Positions 1 through 7,824 of a DNA stretch of 64,000 nucleotides are shown piece by piece (within the stretch, counting starts at the first letter, position 1; each line of letters begins with the position of its first letter). Position numbers and translations under genes: made by a program. The notes beneath the pieces were generated by a model. The model ran no database searches and had not been told where the DNA came from. It saw only the letters and a program-made list of their open reading frames with translations. This DNA comes from an uncultured Collinsella sp. (GTDB taxonomy: Bacteria > Actinomycetota > Coriobacteriia > Coriobacteriales > Coriobacteriaceae). Location: contig UQSB01000003.1 in assembly GCA_900543505.1 (NCBI GenBank), positions 20,581-84,580 on the forward strand, written 5' to 3'.

Positions 1-736
1 CAACCTGACCGATCACGTTGGTATCCATCGGCACGGTGACACCCGCAATGGAATAGATGCTCATAAGGAGCAAAAAACCCGTCAAGATATTGACGATAAT
101 GCCCGCGAGCAGCATAAAGGCGCGCTTGAGAAAGCCTTGGCCAAGATAGGTGTGCGAGCGCTCTTGCGCAAGGAACTCGGCCTCGCCGCACGGCAGCTCC
201 CACACATCGCCCTCGGCAGTCGCATGTTCGCGATCGAAACGGCGACCATCAAAGGTGGTATAGCCTGCCTTGTCTCGCGGCAACGTCTGATATTTGGTGG
301 GATAGTAGCTCGGCGAGGGCTTCTCCCCTTCCTCATACCAGGGCGCGATGGAGCCCCAGCCAAGCAACAGGGCGCATGCCTCGAGCACATCCTCCTCGGA
401 AAGCTCGAGCTCGACAGCAAGGTCGGCCACGGTCACGCGACCATGACGATAGATAGCCGCGAGCACGCGGTCGGCGCACGAAACATCGGTCGGATCCATA
501 CCGCAGATGGCAGCGTAGCCACCCAGCAGCAGCGGGGTCACGCCAAACTTGGTTCCAATGCGACGCGACGTGTAATGGATGTCAAAGCGGCACGGCAGAC
601 CCAAAAAGAACTCGGTCACACGGACGCCGCAGGCGCGCGCCGCCAAAAAGTGGCCGCCCTCGTGCAAAAACACGAGGACGGAAAGCATCAGCAGGCCCCA
701 AAAGACCGATGAGAGAACGCTCAGAACAGTATCCAT
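1..736 (-). CDS. rseP: Site-2 intramembrane metalloprotease (RseP/M50 family), C-terminus off the window
   Basis: Intramembrane zinc protease that cleaves membrane-bound regulators or signal-peptide remnants. Reading from the ATG at 736, 245 codons are open to the left edge, so the C-terminus (PDZ domain and the second metal-binding segment) is missing from the window. Seen directly: a first membrane helix ending in the catalytic HEGGH (residues 25-29, the HExxH motif), then the typical LLLGGY loop (about 70-74), and a second hydrophobic segment (about 204-232). Unusual: about 115 residues (about 81-195) lie between GGY and the second helix, where family members normally have a short linker. 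Residues 85-132 of this insert look like a winged helix. The gene starts 25 bases after the dxr stop and is the last visible gene of the pyrH-frr-uppS-cdsA-dxr-rseP series, a common bacterial order. Confidence 0.9.
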   Translation of the reverse strand, partial: MDTVLSVLSSVFWGLLMLSVLVFLHEGGHFLAARACGVRVTEFFLGLPCRFDIHYTSRRIGTKFGVTPLLLGGYAAICGMDPTDVSCADRVLAAIYRHGRVTVADLAVELELSEEDVLEACALLLGWGSIAPWYEEGEKPSPSYYPTKYQTLPRDKAGYTTFDGRRFDREHATAEGDVWELPCGEAEFLAQERSHTYLGQGFLKRAFMLLAGIIVNILTGFLLLMSIYSIAGVTVPMDTNVIGQV

Positions 737-761
737 AAAACGAAAAAGCAATCCTTATGGG

Positions 762-1949
762 TTAGGAACGGGTTGCGGCGAGCACCTGCGCAGCCTTTTC
801 ACGCGCCCACGCATCGATGTCGCGAAGCTGCTCAAACGAATCGACCACCTGCATATCGTGGGCGTCCATGCAGGATTCCACAATGCGATCGATATCGGTA
901 AAGCTGCAGCCATCGTGCAGGAAGGCATCGACGGCGACCTCGTTGGCGGCATTGAGCACGCACGGCATGGTGCCACCCGTCTTGCCGGCACGCTCGGCCA
1001 GTGCCAGACAGCGGAAGGTATCCATGTCGGCAGCATCAAACGTGAGCTGCCCCAGCTCGCGGAAATCGATACGAGGCGCCGGAGTATCCCAACGCTCGGG
1101 ATACGAGAACGCGAACTGGATGGGAATACGCATGTCGGATGCACCGAGATGCGCCATCACGGAGCCGTCGGCGAACTCGACCATAGAGTGAATCTTGGAC
1201 TGACGCTGCACGACCACGTTAATGAAATCGAGGTCGCAGTTAAACAGATGCATGGCCTCAATGCGCTCTAGGCCCTTGTTCATGAGGGTGGCGGAGTCAA
1301 TGGTGATCTTGGCACCCATGGCCCACGTGGGATGCGCGAGGGCATCGGCACGCGTCACGCGATCGAGCTCGTCGCGCGTGCGGCCAAAGAACGGACCGCC
1401 CGAGCAGGTGAGCCAAATGCAGTGGGCCTCGCGCGGGTTCTCCCCCAGATAGCACTGGTAGATGGCGGAATGCTCAGAGTCGACCGGAATAAGCTGGCCC
1501 GGTTGCGCCAACGGCATAAGCAAGTCGCCACCGACGACGAGGGACTCCTTGTTGGCAAGGGCAAGGCGCTTATTCGAGGTCAAGGCCGCATGGCTCGCCT
1601 CGAGACCGGCGGCGCCCACAATAGCGACGAGCACGCAGTCGACATCGTCGCGACGCGCGAGCTCGCAAACCGCCTGCGCGCCAACACCGAGCTGCGTGCC
1701 CTCGGGCAACTCCTGCAGCACGGCGTCATCGCCATGAGCGACATCGGCCACGGCAACCGCCGGAACCGAGAACTCGCGGGCAGCGGCAACGAGCTCGGAG
1801 GTACTGGAGTTAACGGACAGCGCCGTCACCTGCAGGCGATCGGCATGCTGACGGCACACATCGAGTGCCTGGGTGCCGATGGAGCCCGTACAACCCAGGA
1901 TGGCAACGCGAAGGCGTCCATCGGGGCCATACGTCGTTTGGAAGGACAT
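762..1949 (-). CDS. dxr: 1-deoxy-D-xylulose 5-phosphate reductoisomerase
   Basis: Catalyses rearrangement and NADPH-dependent reduction of DXP to MEP, the committed step of the non-mevalonate isoprenoid pathway, in the cytoplasm. The protein of 395 residues has the family length. Seen: the N-terminal NADPH-binding loop GCTGSIG (about 19-25), the ALANKES motif, the metal/substrate segment PVDSEHSAIYQC, CSGGPFFGRT, and MGAKITIDSATLMNKGLE, which carries the catalytic acidic residues. The ATG overlaps the cdsA stop (TAATG), implying translational coupling. It sits between cdsA and rseP and shares the operon with uppS, so it supplies precursors for the undecaprenyl lipid made by its neighbour. Confidence 0.97.
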   Translation of the reverse strand: MSFQTTYGPDGRLRVAILGCTGSIGTQALDVCRQHADRLQVTALSVNSSTSELVAAAREFSVPAVAVADVAHGDDAVLQELPEGTQLGVGAQAVCELARRDDVDCVLVAIVGAAGLEASHAALTSNKRLALANKESLVVGGDLLMPLAQPGQLIPVDSEHSAIYQCYLGENPREAHCIWLTCSGGPFFGRTRDELDRVTRADALAHPTWAMGAKITIDSATLMNKGLERIEAMHLFNCDLDFINVVVQRQSKIHSMVEFADGSVMAHLGASDMRIPIQFAFSYPERWDTPAPRIDFRELGQLTFDAADMDTFRCLALAERAGKTGGTMPCVLNAANEVAVDAFLHDGCSFTDIDRIVESCMDAHDMQVVDSFEQLRDIDAWAREKAAQVLAATRS

Positions 1950-2863
1950 TACAGCACGCCTCCGATCATCAAAAGCAGCTGCGCGGTAATGCAGCCAAAG
2001 ATAAGCGAATCGCTACGGTCGAGCATGCCGCCATGGCCCGGGATAAGGTTGCCGGAATCTTTGACGCCCACACCGCGCTTGATGCGCGACTCGATAAGGT
2101 CGCCGATAACGCCCAGAATGGACACGACCACGCCGCACAGCAGCGCATAGGGCAGGCTGAGCTTGTAGAAGTGCGTCGCCCACAGGATGAGCCAAATCAA
2201 AACCGAGCCCAAGATGCCGCCGGCAAACCCCTCCCAGCTCTTTTTGGGAGAGATCTTGGGAACCATCTTATGCTTGCCGATACGGCTGCCCACGATGTAG
2301 GCAAACGAATCGGAGACCCAAAGGGACGCGCAAACGCCCACTGAAAGCAGGGCGCCGGCAAAACCGGGCACGGCATCGCGCAGCAGCACGATAGCCGACA
2401 GCATAAAGCCAGTGTAGATGGGACCCATGAGCGTCACGGCCACATCAGAGATGCGGGTACGCGGCGACCAGACATACCAAATGCCCACAGCGAGCATCAA
2501 GGCAAAAAGCAGGGCATTCAGCAACATCGAATCGCCCAACGCCGACAGCGGAAAGAGTACGGCGGCAGCGATACCCATGCGCTCGTTAGCCATCTTGCCA
2601 TCGAGCCTTGTCATACGGAAAAACTCATAGCAGCACAGACCGCTCATGACAGAAACAAAGATGGCCGTGGGCACGATACCCAAAACCAGGCACAGGATAA
2701 AGACAACGGCGTAGACGATACCGGCGGCGGCACGGGTAATAAAGCCCGCCAGCCACGAACCGGTGCCGCTCTTTGCTGCAGGTGCTCCAGCAGCGACAGC
2801 CTTGCGCGCAGGCGCCGCCGAAACTGGCGTCTTGGGAGCAGATGCCTTGGGACGATCGGACAC
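1949..2863 (-). CDS. cdsA: Phosphatidate cytidylyltransferase (CDP-diglyceride synthase)
   Basis: Integral membrane enzyme that makes CDP-diacylglycerol from phosphatidate and CTP, feeding all phospholipid synthesis. The 304-residue protein begins with about 40 Ala/Pro/Lys-rich residues, probably a cytoplasmic tail. About seven or eight hydrophobic segments follow. The family signature is at the C-terminus: SWEGFAGGILGS, then GDLIESRIKRGVGVKDSG and IPGHGGMLDRSDS. The start is GTG, with GAGGAGG overlapping the end of uppS. The stop overlaps the dxr start. The long N-terminal tail is the only departure from the usual family layout. Confidence 0.96.
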   Translation of the reverse strand: MSDRPKASAPKTPVSAAPARKAVAAGAPAAKSGTGSWLAGFITRAAAGIVYAVVFILCLVLGIVPTAIFVSVMSGLCCYEFFRMTRLDGKMANERMGIAAAVLFPLSALGDSMLLNALLFALMLAVGIWYVWSPRTRISDVAVTLMGPIYTGFMLSAIVLLRDAVPGFAGALLSVGVCASLWVSDSFAYIVGSRIGKHKMVPKISPKKSWEGFAGGILGSVLIWLILWATHFYKLSLPYALLCGVVVSILGVIGDLIESRIKRGVGVKDSGNLIPGHGGMLDRSDSLIFGCITAQLLLMIGGVL

Positions 2864-2865
2864 GA

Positions 2866-3660
2866 TTAAGCCTCCTCGGTCTTGCTCAGTCCACCAAACC
2901 TACGGTCACGGCCCTGATAGGCCAAAATGGCGTCGACAAGGCCCCAACGATCAAAGTCGGGCCAATAGGTATCGGTGACGTAGAATTCGGAATAGGCCAC
3001 CTGCCACAGCAGATAGTTCGAAAGGCGCAGCTCACCAGAAGTGCGAATCACAAGCTCAGGATCGGGAAGGCCGGCGGTATAGAGGTGGGAAGCCACCATG
3101 TCGTCATCAATTGCGCCAGGATCGATCTTACCGGCGGCAGCGTCGAGTGCGATTTGACGGACAGCGCGGGTAATCTCGGCACGCGCGCCGTAGTTGACGG
3201 CAAGCGCCAGCGTCATGCCGGTGTGATCGGCGCACTCGGCAAGACCGCGTTCAAAAACGTCGCGGGTCTTCTTGGGCAGCGCGGAAATGTCACCCAAAAA
3301 GACAACGCGCACGTTTTCGCGCTTCAGAAGCGGCAGCTCGTCGATAAACGTCTTGGCAAACAGGTGCATCAAGACGTTGACCTCATGCTGCGGGCGGTTC
3401 CAGTTTTCGGTAGAAAACGCATAGGCCGAAAGCACGTCGACGCCCAGACGCACGCAAGCGGTAATAATCTCGCGAAGGGAGACGATACCCGCCTTGTGGC
3501 CCTCGGTGCGTGCAAGACCGCGCGATGTGGCCCAACGACCGTTGCCGTCCATGATGAGCGAGATATGGTGCGGAATGTTATTGAGGTCAAGGTCGGAAAA
3601 ACCGACGCCCACAGGGGCGTCGGCAAAGTACTCGACCAGTTTATGCTCGTCGTATTGCAC
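2866..3660 (-). CDS. uppS: Isoprenyl (undecaprenyl) diphosphate synthase
   Basis: cis-prenyltransferase condensing farnesyl diphosphate with isopentenyl diphosphates to give the C55 lipid carrier for peptidoglycan and surface polysaccharides. Seen: HISLIMDGNGRWA (about 33-45) with the catalytic Asp, EGHKAG, YAFSTENWNRP, the C-terminal PELVIRTSGELRLSNYL, and WPDF near the end. Length 264 is slightly long because of an extra N-terminal stretch. It lies 2 bases after frr and is tightly linked to cdsA. Actinobacteria often carry more than one cis-prenyltransferase, so the exact chain length made here is inferred from the operon, not seen. Confidence 0.96.
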   Translation of the reverse strand: MQYDEHKLVEYFADAPVGVGFSDLDLNNIPHHISLIMDGNGRWATSRGLARTEGHKAGIVSLREIITACVRLGVDVLSAYAFSTENWNRPQHEVNVLMHLFAKTFIDELPLLKRENVRVVFLGDISALPKKTRDVFERGLAECADHTGMTLALAVNYGARAEITRAVRQIALDAAAGKIDPGAIDDDMVASHLYTAGLPDPELVIRTSGELRLSNYLLWQVAYSEFYVTDTYWPDFDRWGLVDAILAYQGRDRRFGGLSKTEEA

Positions 3661-3661
3661 C

Positions 3662-4198
3662 TTAGATCTCCATGACCTCGGCTTCTTTTTCCTTCAGAAG
3701 CTCCTCGACCTTGGCGACATACTCATCGGTGTGCTTCTGGACCTTGGCCTGCTCGCGACGGACATCGTCCTCGGTGAGCTCCTCATCGCGCTCGAGCTTG
3801 TTGTTGAAGTCGCGACGGATGTTACGGATAGACACCTTGGCCTGCTCGGCGTACTCGCGGCACTCCTTGACGAGCTCGCGACGGCGCTCCTCAGTAGGAG
3901 CCGGGAACGGAAGACGAACGACGGTGCCATCGGAGTTGGGGGTAATACCCAGATCGGAAGCGCCGATGGCCTTGACGATAGCGTTGATGAGGGCCTTGTC
4001 CCACGGCTCGATGAGCAGCATGTGAGCCTCGGGGGTCTTGACGGCGGCAACCTGCGTGACCGGCGTGGGGACACCGTAATAATCGACGGTGATGTCGGAC
4101 AGAATGTTGGCGTTGGCGCGACCGGTACGGACCTTGGAGAAGTTATGCTTGAGGGACTCGAGCGACTTGTCCATATGGGCGGTGATGTTCTCTGCCAT
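3662..4198 (-). CDS. frr: Ribosome recycling factor
   Basis: Splits post-termination ribosomes together with EF-G. The 178-residue protein shows the family layout: a helix with LKHNFSKVRTGRANANIL, the beta domain with YYGVPTPVTQVA, IEPWDKALINAI, ITPNSDGTVVRLPFP, and the long charged C-terminal helices. Its ribosome-binding site GGAGG lies in the tail of pyrH, 2 bases away. The gene order pyrH-frr-uppS-cdsA is conserved in many bacteria, which supports the call. Confidence 0.98.
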   Translation of the reverse strand: MAENITAHMDKSLESLKHNFSKVRTGRANANILSDITVDYYGVPTPVTQVAAVKTPEAHMLLIEPWDKALINAIVKAIGASDLGITPNSDGTVVRLPFPAPTEERRRELVKECREYAEQAKVSIRNIRRDFNNKLERDEELTEDDVRREQAKVQKHTDEYVAKVEELLKEKEAEVMEI

Positions 4199-4200
4199 GC

Positions 4201-4923
4201 TTAATCCTCCTGATAGACGAGCGTGCCGACGGGCTCACCCGCGAGCGCGCGTTTGACGGTGTCCTCGCCATCGATGTTGAGGACCAAAATAGGCATACGG
4301 TTATCCTGGCACAGGGCCGTAGCTGTGGAATCCATAACCTGCAGGCCGCGAACGAGAACCTCGTGATAAGTAATCTTGTCAAAACGGACGGCATCGGCGC
4401 ACTTGACGGGATCCTTGTCGTAGATGCCGTCAACCTTGGTGGCTTTAATCAGAATCTCGGCGCCGATCTCGCACGCACGAAGAGCCGCGGCGGTGTCGGT
4501 CGTAAAGTACGGATTGCCCGAACCGGCGGCAAAAATAACAACGTTGCCCTTGGAAAGGTGGTTGATAGCGCGACGGCGAATATAGGGCTCGCAGATCTCG
4601 TTCATCTGGATAGCGCTCATCACGCGGCAGGGAACATCGTTATGCTCGAAGGCATCCTGCAGGGCGAGCGCGTTCATAACGGTTGCCAGCATGCCCATGT
4701 AGTCGGCCTGAGCACGCTCCATGCCACCGGCAGCGCCTGCCATGCCGCGGAAAATATTGCCGCCGCCGACAACGACGCCGACCTCATGGCCAACGGCGAG
4801 CAGCTCCTTGACCTGCTTGGCAAGATGGTCGGTAACCTTGGGGTCAATGCCATATTGGCCGTCGCCCATCAGTGCTTCGCCGGAAAGCTTAAGAAGCACG
4901 CGTTTATATCGGATGTCGGACAA
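4201..4923 (-). CDS. pyrH: UMP kinase
   Basis: Phosphorylates UMP to UDP in pyrimidine nucleotide synthesis; it belongs to the amino acid kinase fold. Seen in 240 residues: KRVLLKLSGEAL at the N-terminus, VVVGGGNIFRG, the GSGNPYFTTDTAAALRA nucleotide/phosphate segment, and KATKVDGIYDKDP. The start is TTG at 4923, chosen because GGAGG is six bases upstream and MSDIRYKRV matches the family N-terminus; no ATG is suitably placed. It heads the pyrH-frr-uppS-cdsA-dxr-rseP unit and lies just behind the tsf terminator, so it is fed either by read-through or by a promoter in 4924-4982. Confidence 0.97.
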   Translation of the reverse strand: MSDIRYKRVLLKLSGEALMGDGQYGIDPKVTDHLAKQVKELLAVGHEVGVVVGGGNIFRGMAGAAGGMERAQADYMGMLATVMNALALQDAFEHNDVPCRVMSAIQMNEICEPYIRRRAINHLSKGNVVIFAAGSGNPYFTTDTAAALRACEIGAEILIKATKVDGIYDKDPVKCADAVRFDKITYHEVLVRGLQVMDSTATALCQDNRMPILVLNIDGEDTVKRALAGEPVGTLVYQED

Positions 4924-4982
4924 AGCGATCCTCCTTTAATTAGACTCTCAATATGATATCAAAGGCTCTGATAAGAGCCATG

Positions 4983-5017
4983 AAAAAGCAGGCTGTGAGT
5001 AAAACCCACAGCCTGCT
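4983..5017 (-). terminator. Intrinsic terminator after rpsB-tsf
   Basis: An 11-bp perfect stem (4987-4997 with 5007-5017) with a 9-base loop is followed on the minus strand by TTTTT. It lies 24 bases downstream of the tsf stop and ends the ribosomal unit before pyrH. Confidence 0.85.
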
Positions 5018-5040
5018 CATTACCAGCTACAAGAGCTTAT

Positions 5041-5910
5041 TTACTCGCCACGGACCAGACGGTCAAAGGCAACGACGGTAATGGTGTCGCCGAGCTCCTT
5101 GGAGACCTGCTCAGCGTACTTCTTGATGGTGAGGGAGCTGTCCTTGATGAACTCCTGCTCGGTGAGCACGGACTGCTTGTAGAACTTCTCCAGACGGCCG
5201 ACAGCCATCTTCTCCTGGATAGCCTCGGGCTTGCCGGACTCGGCAGCCTGAGCCATGTAGATCTGCTTCTCGTGCTCGACGGTCTCGGTCGGAACCTGAT
5301 CGCGGGTAGCGCAGATCGGGGCGACGGCGGCAACCTGAAGGGCAACGTCGTGAGCGAAAGTCTTGAAGGACTCAGCCTGAGCGGTCTCGGCCTTCTCGAA
5401 GGCGAACTCGACGAGGACGCCGATCTTACCACCCATGTGGATGTAAGAAGCGAGCGCGCCGTTCTCGGCCTTGCGGGCAGCGAAGCGGGAGATCTTCATG
5501 TTCTCGCCCATGATGTGAATCATCTCGGTGAGCTCGGAGGAAACGGTCTCCTCGCCCATCGGCTTCTCGAGCAGAGCGTCGACATCGGCAGGCTCGGTGG
5601 TAGCGACAACCTCAGCGACCTTGGAAGCAAAGCCGGTGAACTTGGCGTTGGAGCCAACGAAGTCGGTCTCGCAGGAGAGCTCGAGCAGAGCGCCGGTCTT
5701 GCCATCCTCGGAGACGAACGCGGCTACAGCGCCCTCGTTGGTCTCGCGGCCAGCCTTCTTGGCAGCCTTGGCGAGGCCGTTCTTACGAAGAACGTCGACA
5801 GCGGCGTCCATGTCGCCGTCAGCCTCGACGAGAGCCTTCTTGCACTCCATCATCGGGGAGTCGGTCATCTCGCGGAGCTGCTTGACCATAGCGGCGGTAA
5901 TCTGGGCCAT
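5041..5910 (-). CDS. tsf: Translation elongation factor Ts
   Basis: Nucleotide exchange factor for EF-Tu. The protein of 289 residues starts MAQITAAMVKQLREMT. I chose the ATG at 5910, not one five codons upstream, because AAAGGA lies about seven bases before it and the N-terminal UBA-like domain begins there. Seen: the Asp/Pro segment DSPMMECKKAL, the core segment SCETDFVGSNAKFTGFA, and the C-terminal FYKQSVLTEQEFIKD. It follows rpsB by 45 bases and shares its promoter; the pair is the standard rpsB-tsf operon. Confidence 0.98.
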   Translation of the reverse strand: MAQITAAMVKQLREMTDSPMMECKKALVEADGDMDAAVDVLRKNGLAKAAKKAGRETNEGAVAAFVSEDGKTGALLELSCETDFVGSNAKFTGFASKVAEVVATTEPADVDALLEKPMGEETVSSELTEMIHIMGENMKISRFAARKAENGALASYIHMGGKIGVLVEFAFEKAETAQAESFKTFAHDVALQVAAVAPICATRDQVPTETVEHEKQIYMAQAAESGKPEAIQEKMAVGRLEKFYKQSVLTEQEFIKDSSLTIKKYAEQVSKELGDTITVVAFDRLVRGE

Positions 5911-5955
5911 TGTGGTTCCTTTCAAAGAGATGAAAAAGAATTAACTAAGACTGAT

Positions 5956-6684
5956 TTACTCGGCCTTGGGCTCAGCGGCCATCTCGGCCTCGGAGACCTG
6001 CTCCTTGCCGGAGCCAGCGAGGCAGGCGTCAGCCATGAGCTCGCACATAAGGGTGACAGCAGAGATAGCGTCATCGTTGCAGGGGATGCCGTACTCGACC
6101 TCGTCGGGATCGGAGTTGGTGTCGATCAGAGCGACGACGGGGATGTTCAGGCGCTGAGCCTCCTTGATGGCGTTCTCCTCGCGCTTGGTGTCGATGACGA
6201 AGAGAGCCTGGGGCAGACCCTTCATGTCGCGGGCGCCACCGAGGTTGGTCTGGAGCTTGGTGAGCTCCTTGCCGAGAACAGCCTGCTCCTTCTTGGGGAG
6301 CACTGCCATGCGGCCGTCCTCGACCATGGCCTCGAGCTCCTCCATGCGGTTGATGCGGGAGCGGATGGTGACGAAGTTGGTCAGCATGCCGCCGAGCCAA
6401 CGCTGGTTGATGTAAGGCATGTTGGCGCGCTCAGCAGCGTTCTTGACGGCCTCCTGAGCCTGCTTCTTGGTGCCGACAAACAGCACATTGCCGCCCTTGG
6501 CGACGTTCTTGACGAAGGTGTAGGCCTGGTCGGCGTCGAGGATAGTCTGCTTGAGGTCGAGGATGTAGATGCCGTTGCGCTCACCGAAGATGAACGGCTT
6601 CATCTTGGGGTTCCAGCGACGGGTCTGGTGACCGAAGTGGCAGCCGGCCTCGAGCAGGGTGCGGATATTAATCTTGGTAGCCAT
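5956..6684 (-). CDS. rpsB: 30S ribosomal protein S2
   Basis: Component of the small ribosomal subunit. The 242-residue protein shows the S2 signature: LLEAGCHFGHQTRRWNPKM, FIFGERNGIYILDLKQT, the coiled middle with NQRWLGGMLTNF, and LFVIDTKRE followed by VALIDTNSDPDEVEYGIPCNDDA. The C-terminal tail is acidic and Ala/Glu-rich. AGGAGG is placed before the ATG. It is the first gene of the rpsB-tsf unit, with a leader of about 130 bases behind the promoter at 6826-6854; an S2 autoregulatory site could lie there but I see no definite fold. Confidence 0.98.
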   Translation of the reverse strand: MATKINIRTLLEAGCHFGHQTRRWNPKMKPFIFGERNGIYILDLKQTILDADQAYTFVKNVAKGGNVLFVGTKKQAQEAVKNAAERANMPYINQRWLGGMLTNFVTIRSRINRMEELEAMVEDGRMAVLPKKEQAVLGKELTKLQTNLGGARDMKGLPQALFVIDTKREENAIKEAQRLNIPVVALIDTNSDPDEVEYGIPCNDDAISAVTLMCELMADACLAGSGKEQVSEAEMAAEPKAE

Positions 6685-6825
6685 GTTAAACCTCCTGTGG
6701 TTTGCCTCCGCGCGGGGTCATCCTCCAAAACCAACCCGGACATGTGCTACCAAAGCCCGGGCACCACGGTATGAAGTAGCCGCGCGTGCGTGATAAAAAC
6801 CTGTTGCCGTGAAGCAACCCGATGA

Positions 6826-6854
6826 ATGATAGCAGGAATGCATCTTCCTGCCAA
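6826..6854 (-). promoter_or_regulatory. Sigma70-type promoter of rpsB-tsf
   Basis: On the minus strand TTGGCA (6849-6854) and TATCAT (6826-6831) are separated by exactly 17 bases, and TG precedes the -10 box, making an extended -10 element. The start would lie about 130 bases upstream of rpsB. The rest of the 219-base gap between xerD and rpsB shows no gene. Confidence 0.75.
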
Positions 6855-6903
6855 CCCGCAATCAAAACCACACACCTGAGCGCGGCGCGGGACGTCCCAG
6901 CCA

Positions 6904-7824
6904 CTATTCGCCGCGGGGATGGGCTTGAGCCACAGCCCGCTTAAGCCGATCGGGTGTGAGATGCGTGTAGATCTGCGTCGTGGACAGGCTCGCATGACCT
7001 AGCAGCTCTTGAACCGAGCGCAGGTCCGCGCCGCCCTCGAGCAAGTCGGTCGCAAAGGTATGGCGCATCGCATGCGGGGCGATGTCGGCCGGAATGCCGG
7101 CGAGTGTCGCCAGAGTATGGAACCGCCGCCTGAGCATGGCGGCACTCATGCGATTACCGCGCGCCGATATAAGCAGCGGATGCGGCCCGGTAGTGGGGTC
7201 ACGGCGCTTTGCCTGAGCGAGCAACTCCGGCCGCCCCTCCTCAATATAGAGACGCGTCGCCTCGAGCGCGCGACGATACAGAGGGACGATACGTTCTTTG
7301 CTCCCCTTGCCCCACAGGCGCAGCGTGCGTTCGGACCACACAATGGACTCCACATTGAGTGCTGCGAGCTCAGAGATACGGGCGCCCGAGGCATAGAGCA
7401 GCTCGAGCATCGCCGCATCGCGCAGTCCCGCGGGTGTTGAGGTATCAGGCGTCTTGAGCAGCGCCTCCACCTGTTGGGTCGTCAGCACACCGGGTAGATC
7501 GCGCGGGAGCTTGGGCGAGGAAATTGCCGAGACCACATCGCCCTCCACGACCCCCTCGGCAGCCATCCACCGATAGAGCGAGCGAATGGCAGACAGGTGT
7601 GCCGCAAGCGTTCGGGGAGCCACCTGCTCACGCGAAAGTTCGGCAAGATAGCGACGAATGGTGCGCACGTCGGCAGCGAAAGCATCTATATCCTCACGCT
7701 CGCACCAGGCAGCAAAACGCTCCAGCCTCGAGCCATAGGCCGTCACCGTGTTGGGAGAAAGTCCCTCGACACGTGAGATATAGGCGATAAACGAGTCGAC
7801 GGTGTCGTACAGGTCAAAGGCTAT
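6904..7824 (-). CDS. xerD: Tyrosine recombinase XerD/XerC-type
   Basis: Site-specific recombinase that resolves chromosome dimers at dif. Seen: an N-terminal SAM-like core-binding domain, then the catalytic domain with the Arg of ASGARISEL, the Lys of GKGSKERIVPL, HAMRHTFATDLL (HxxR), LLGHASLSTTQIYTH and the tyrosine nucleophile in the last motif. The reading frame is clearly coding well upstream of its first standard start (GTG at 7746): FIAYISRVEGLSPNTVTAY is the typical XerC/D N-terminus. No ATG, GTG or TTG occurs there. The best start is ATA at 7824, overlapping the trmFO stop as ATAG and placed nine bases after GGAGG. A CTG four codons later is the alternative. Full length would be 306 residues, the family norm. 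Choosing XerD over XerC is by similarity of style only. Confidence 0.88.
   Translation of the reverse strand: MAFDLYDTVDSFIAYISRVEGLSPNTVTAYGSRLERFAAWCEREDIDAFAADVRTIRRYLAELSREQVAPRTLAAHLSAIRSLYRWMAAEGVVEGDVVSAISSPKLPRDLPGVLTTQQVEALLKTPDTSTPAGLRDAAMLELLYASGARISELAALNVESIVWSERTLRLWGKGSKERIVPLYRRALEATRLYIEEGRPELLAQAKRRDPTTGPHPLLISARGNRMSAAMLRRRFHTLATLAGIPADIAPHAMRHTFATDLLEGGADLRSVQELLGHASLSTTQIYTHLTPDRLKRAVAQAHPRGE

Noticed and set aside
5272..6774. Open frame of 500 codons on the plus strand
   Set aside because: Antisense to tsf and rpsB, crossing their promoter-side gap. Leu/Gly/Asp-rich, no domains.
6686..6904. Short minus-strand open frames between xerD and rpsB
   Set aside because: They cover the rpsB promoter and leader, have no ribosome site and no protein-like character.
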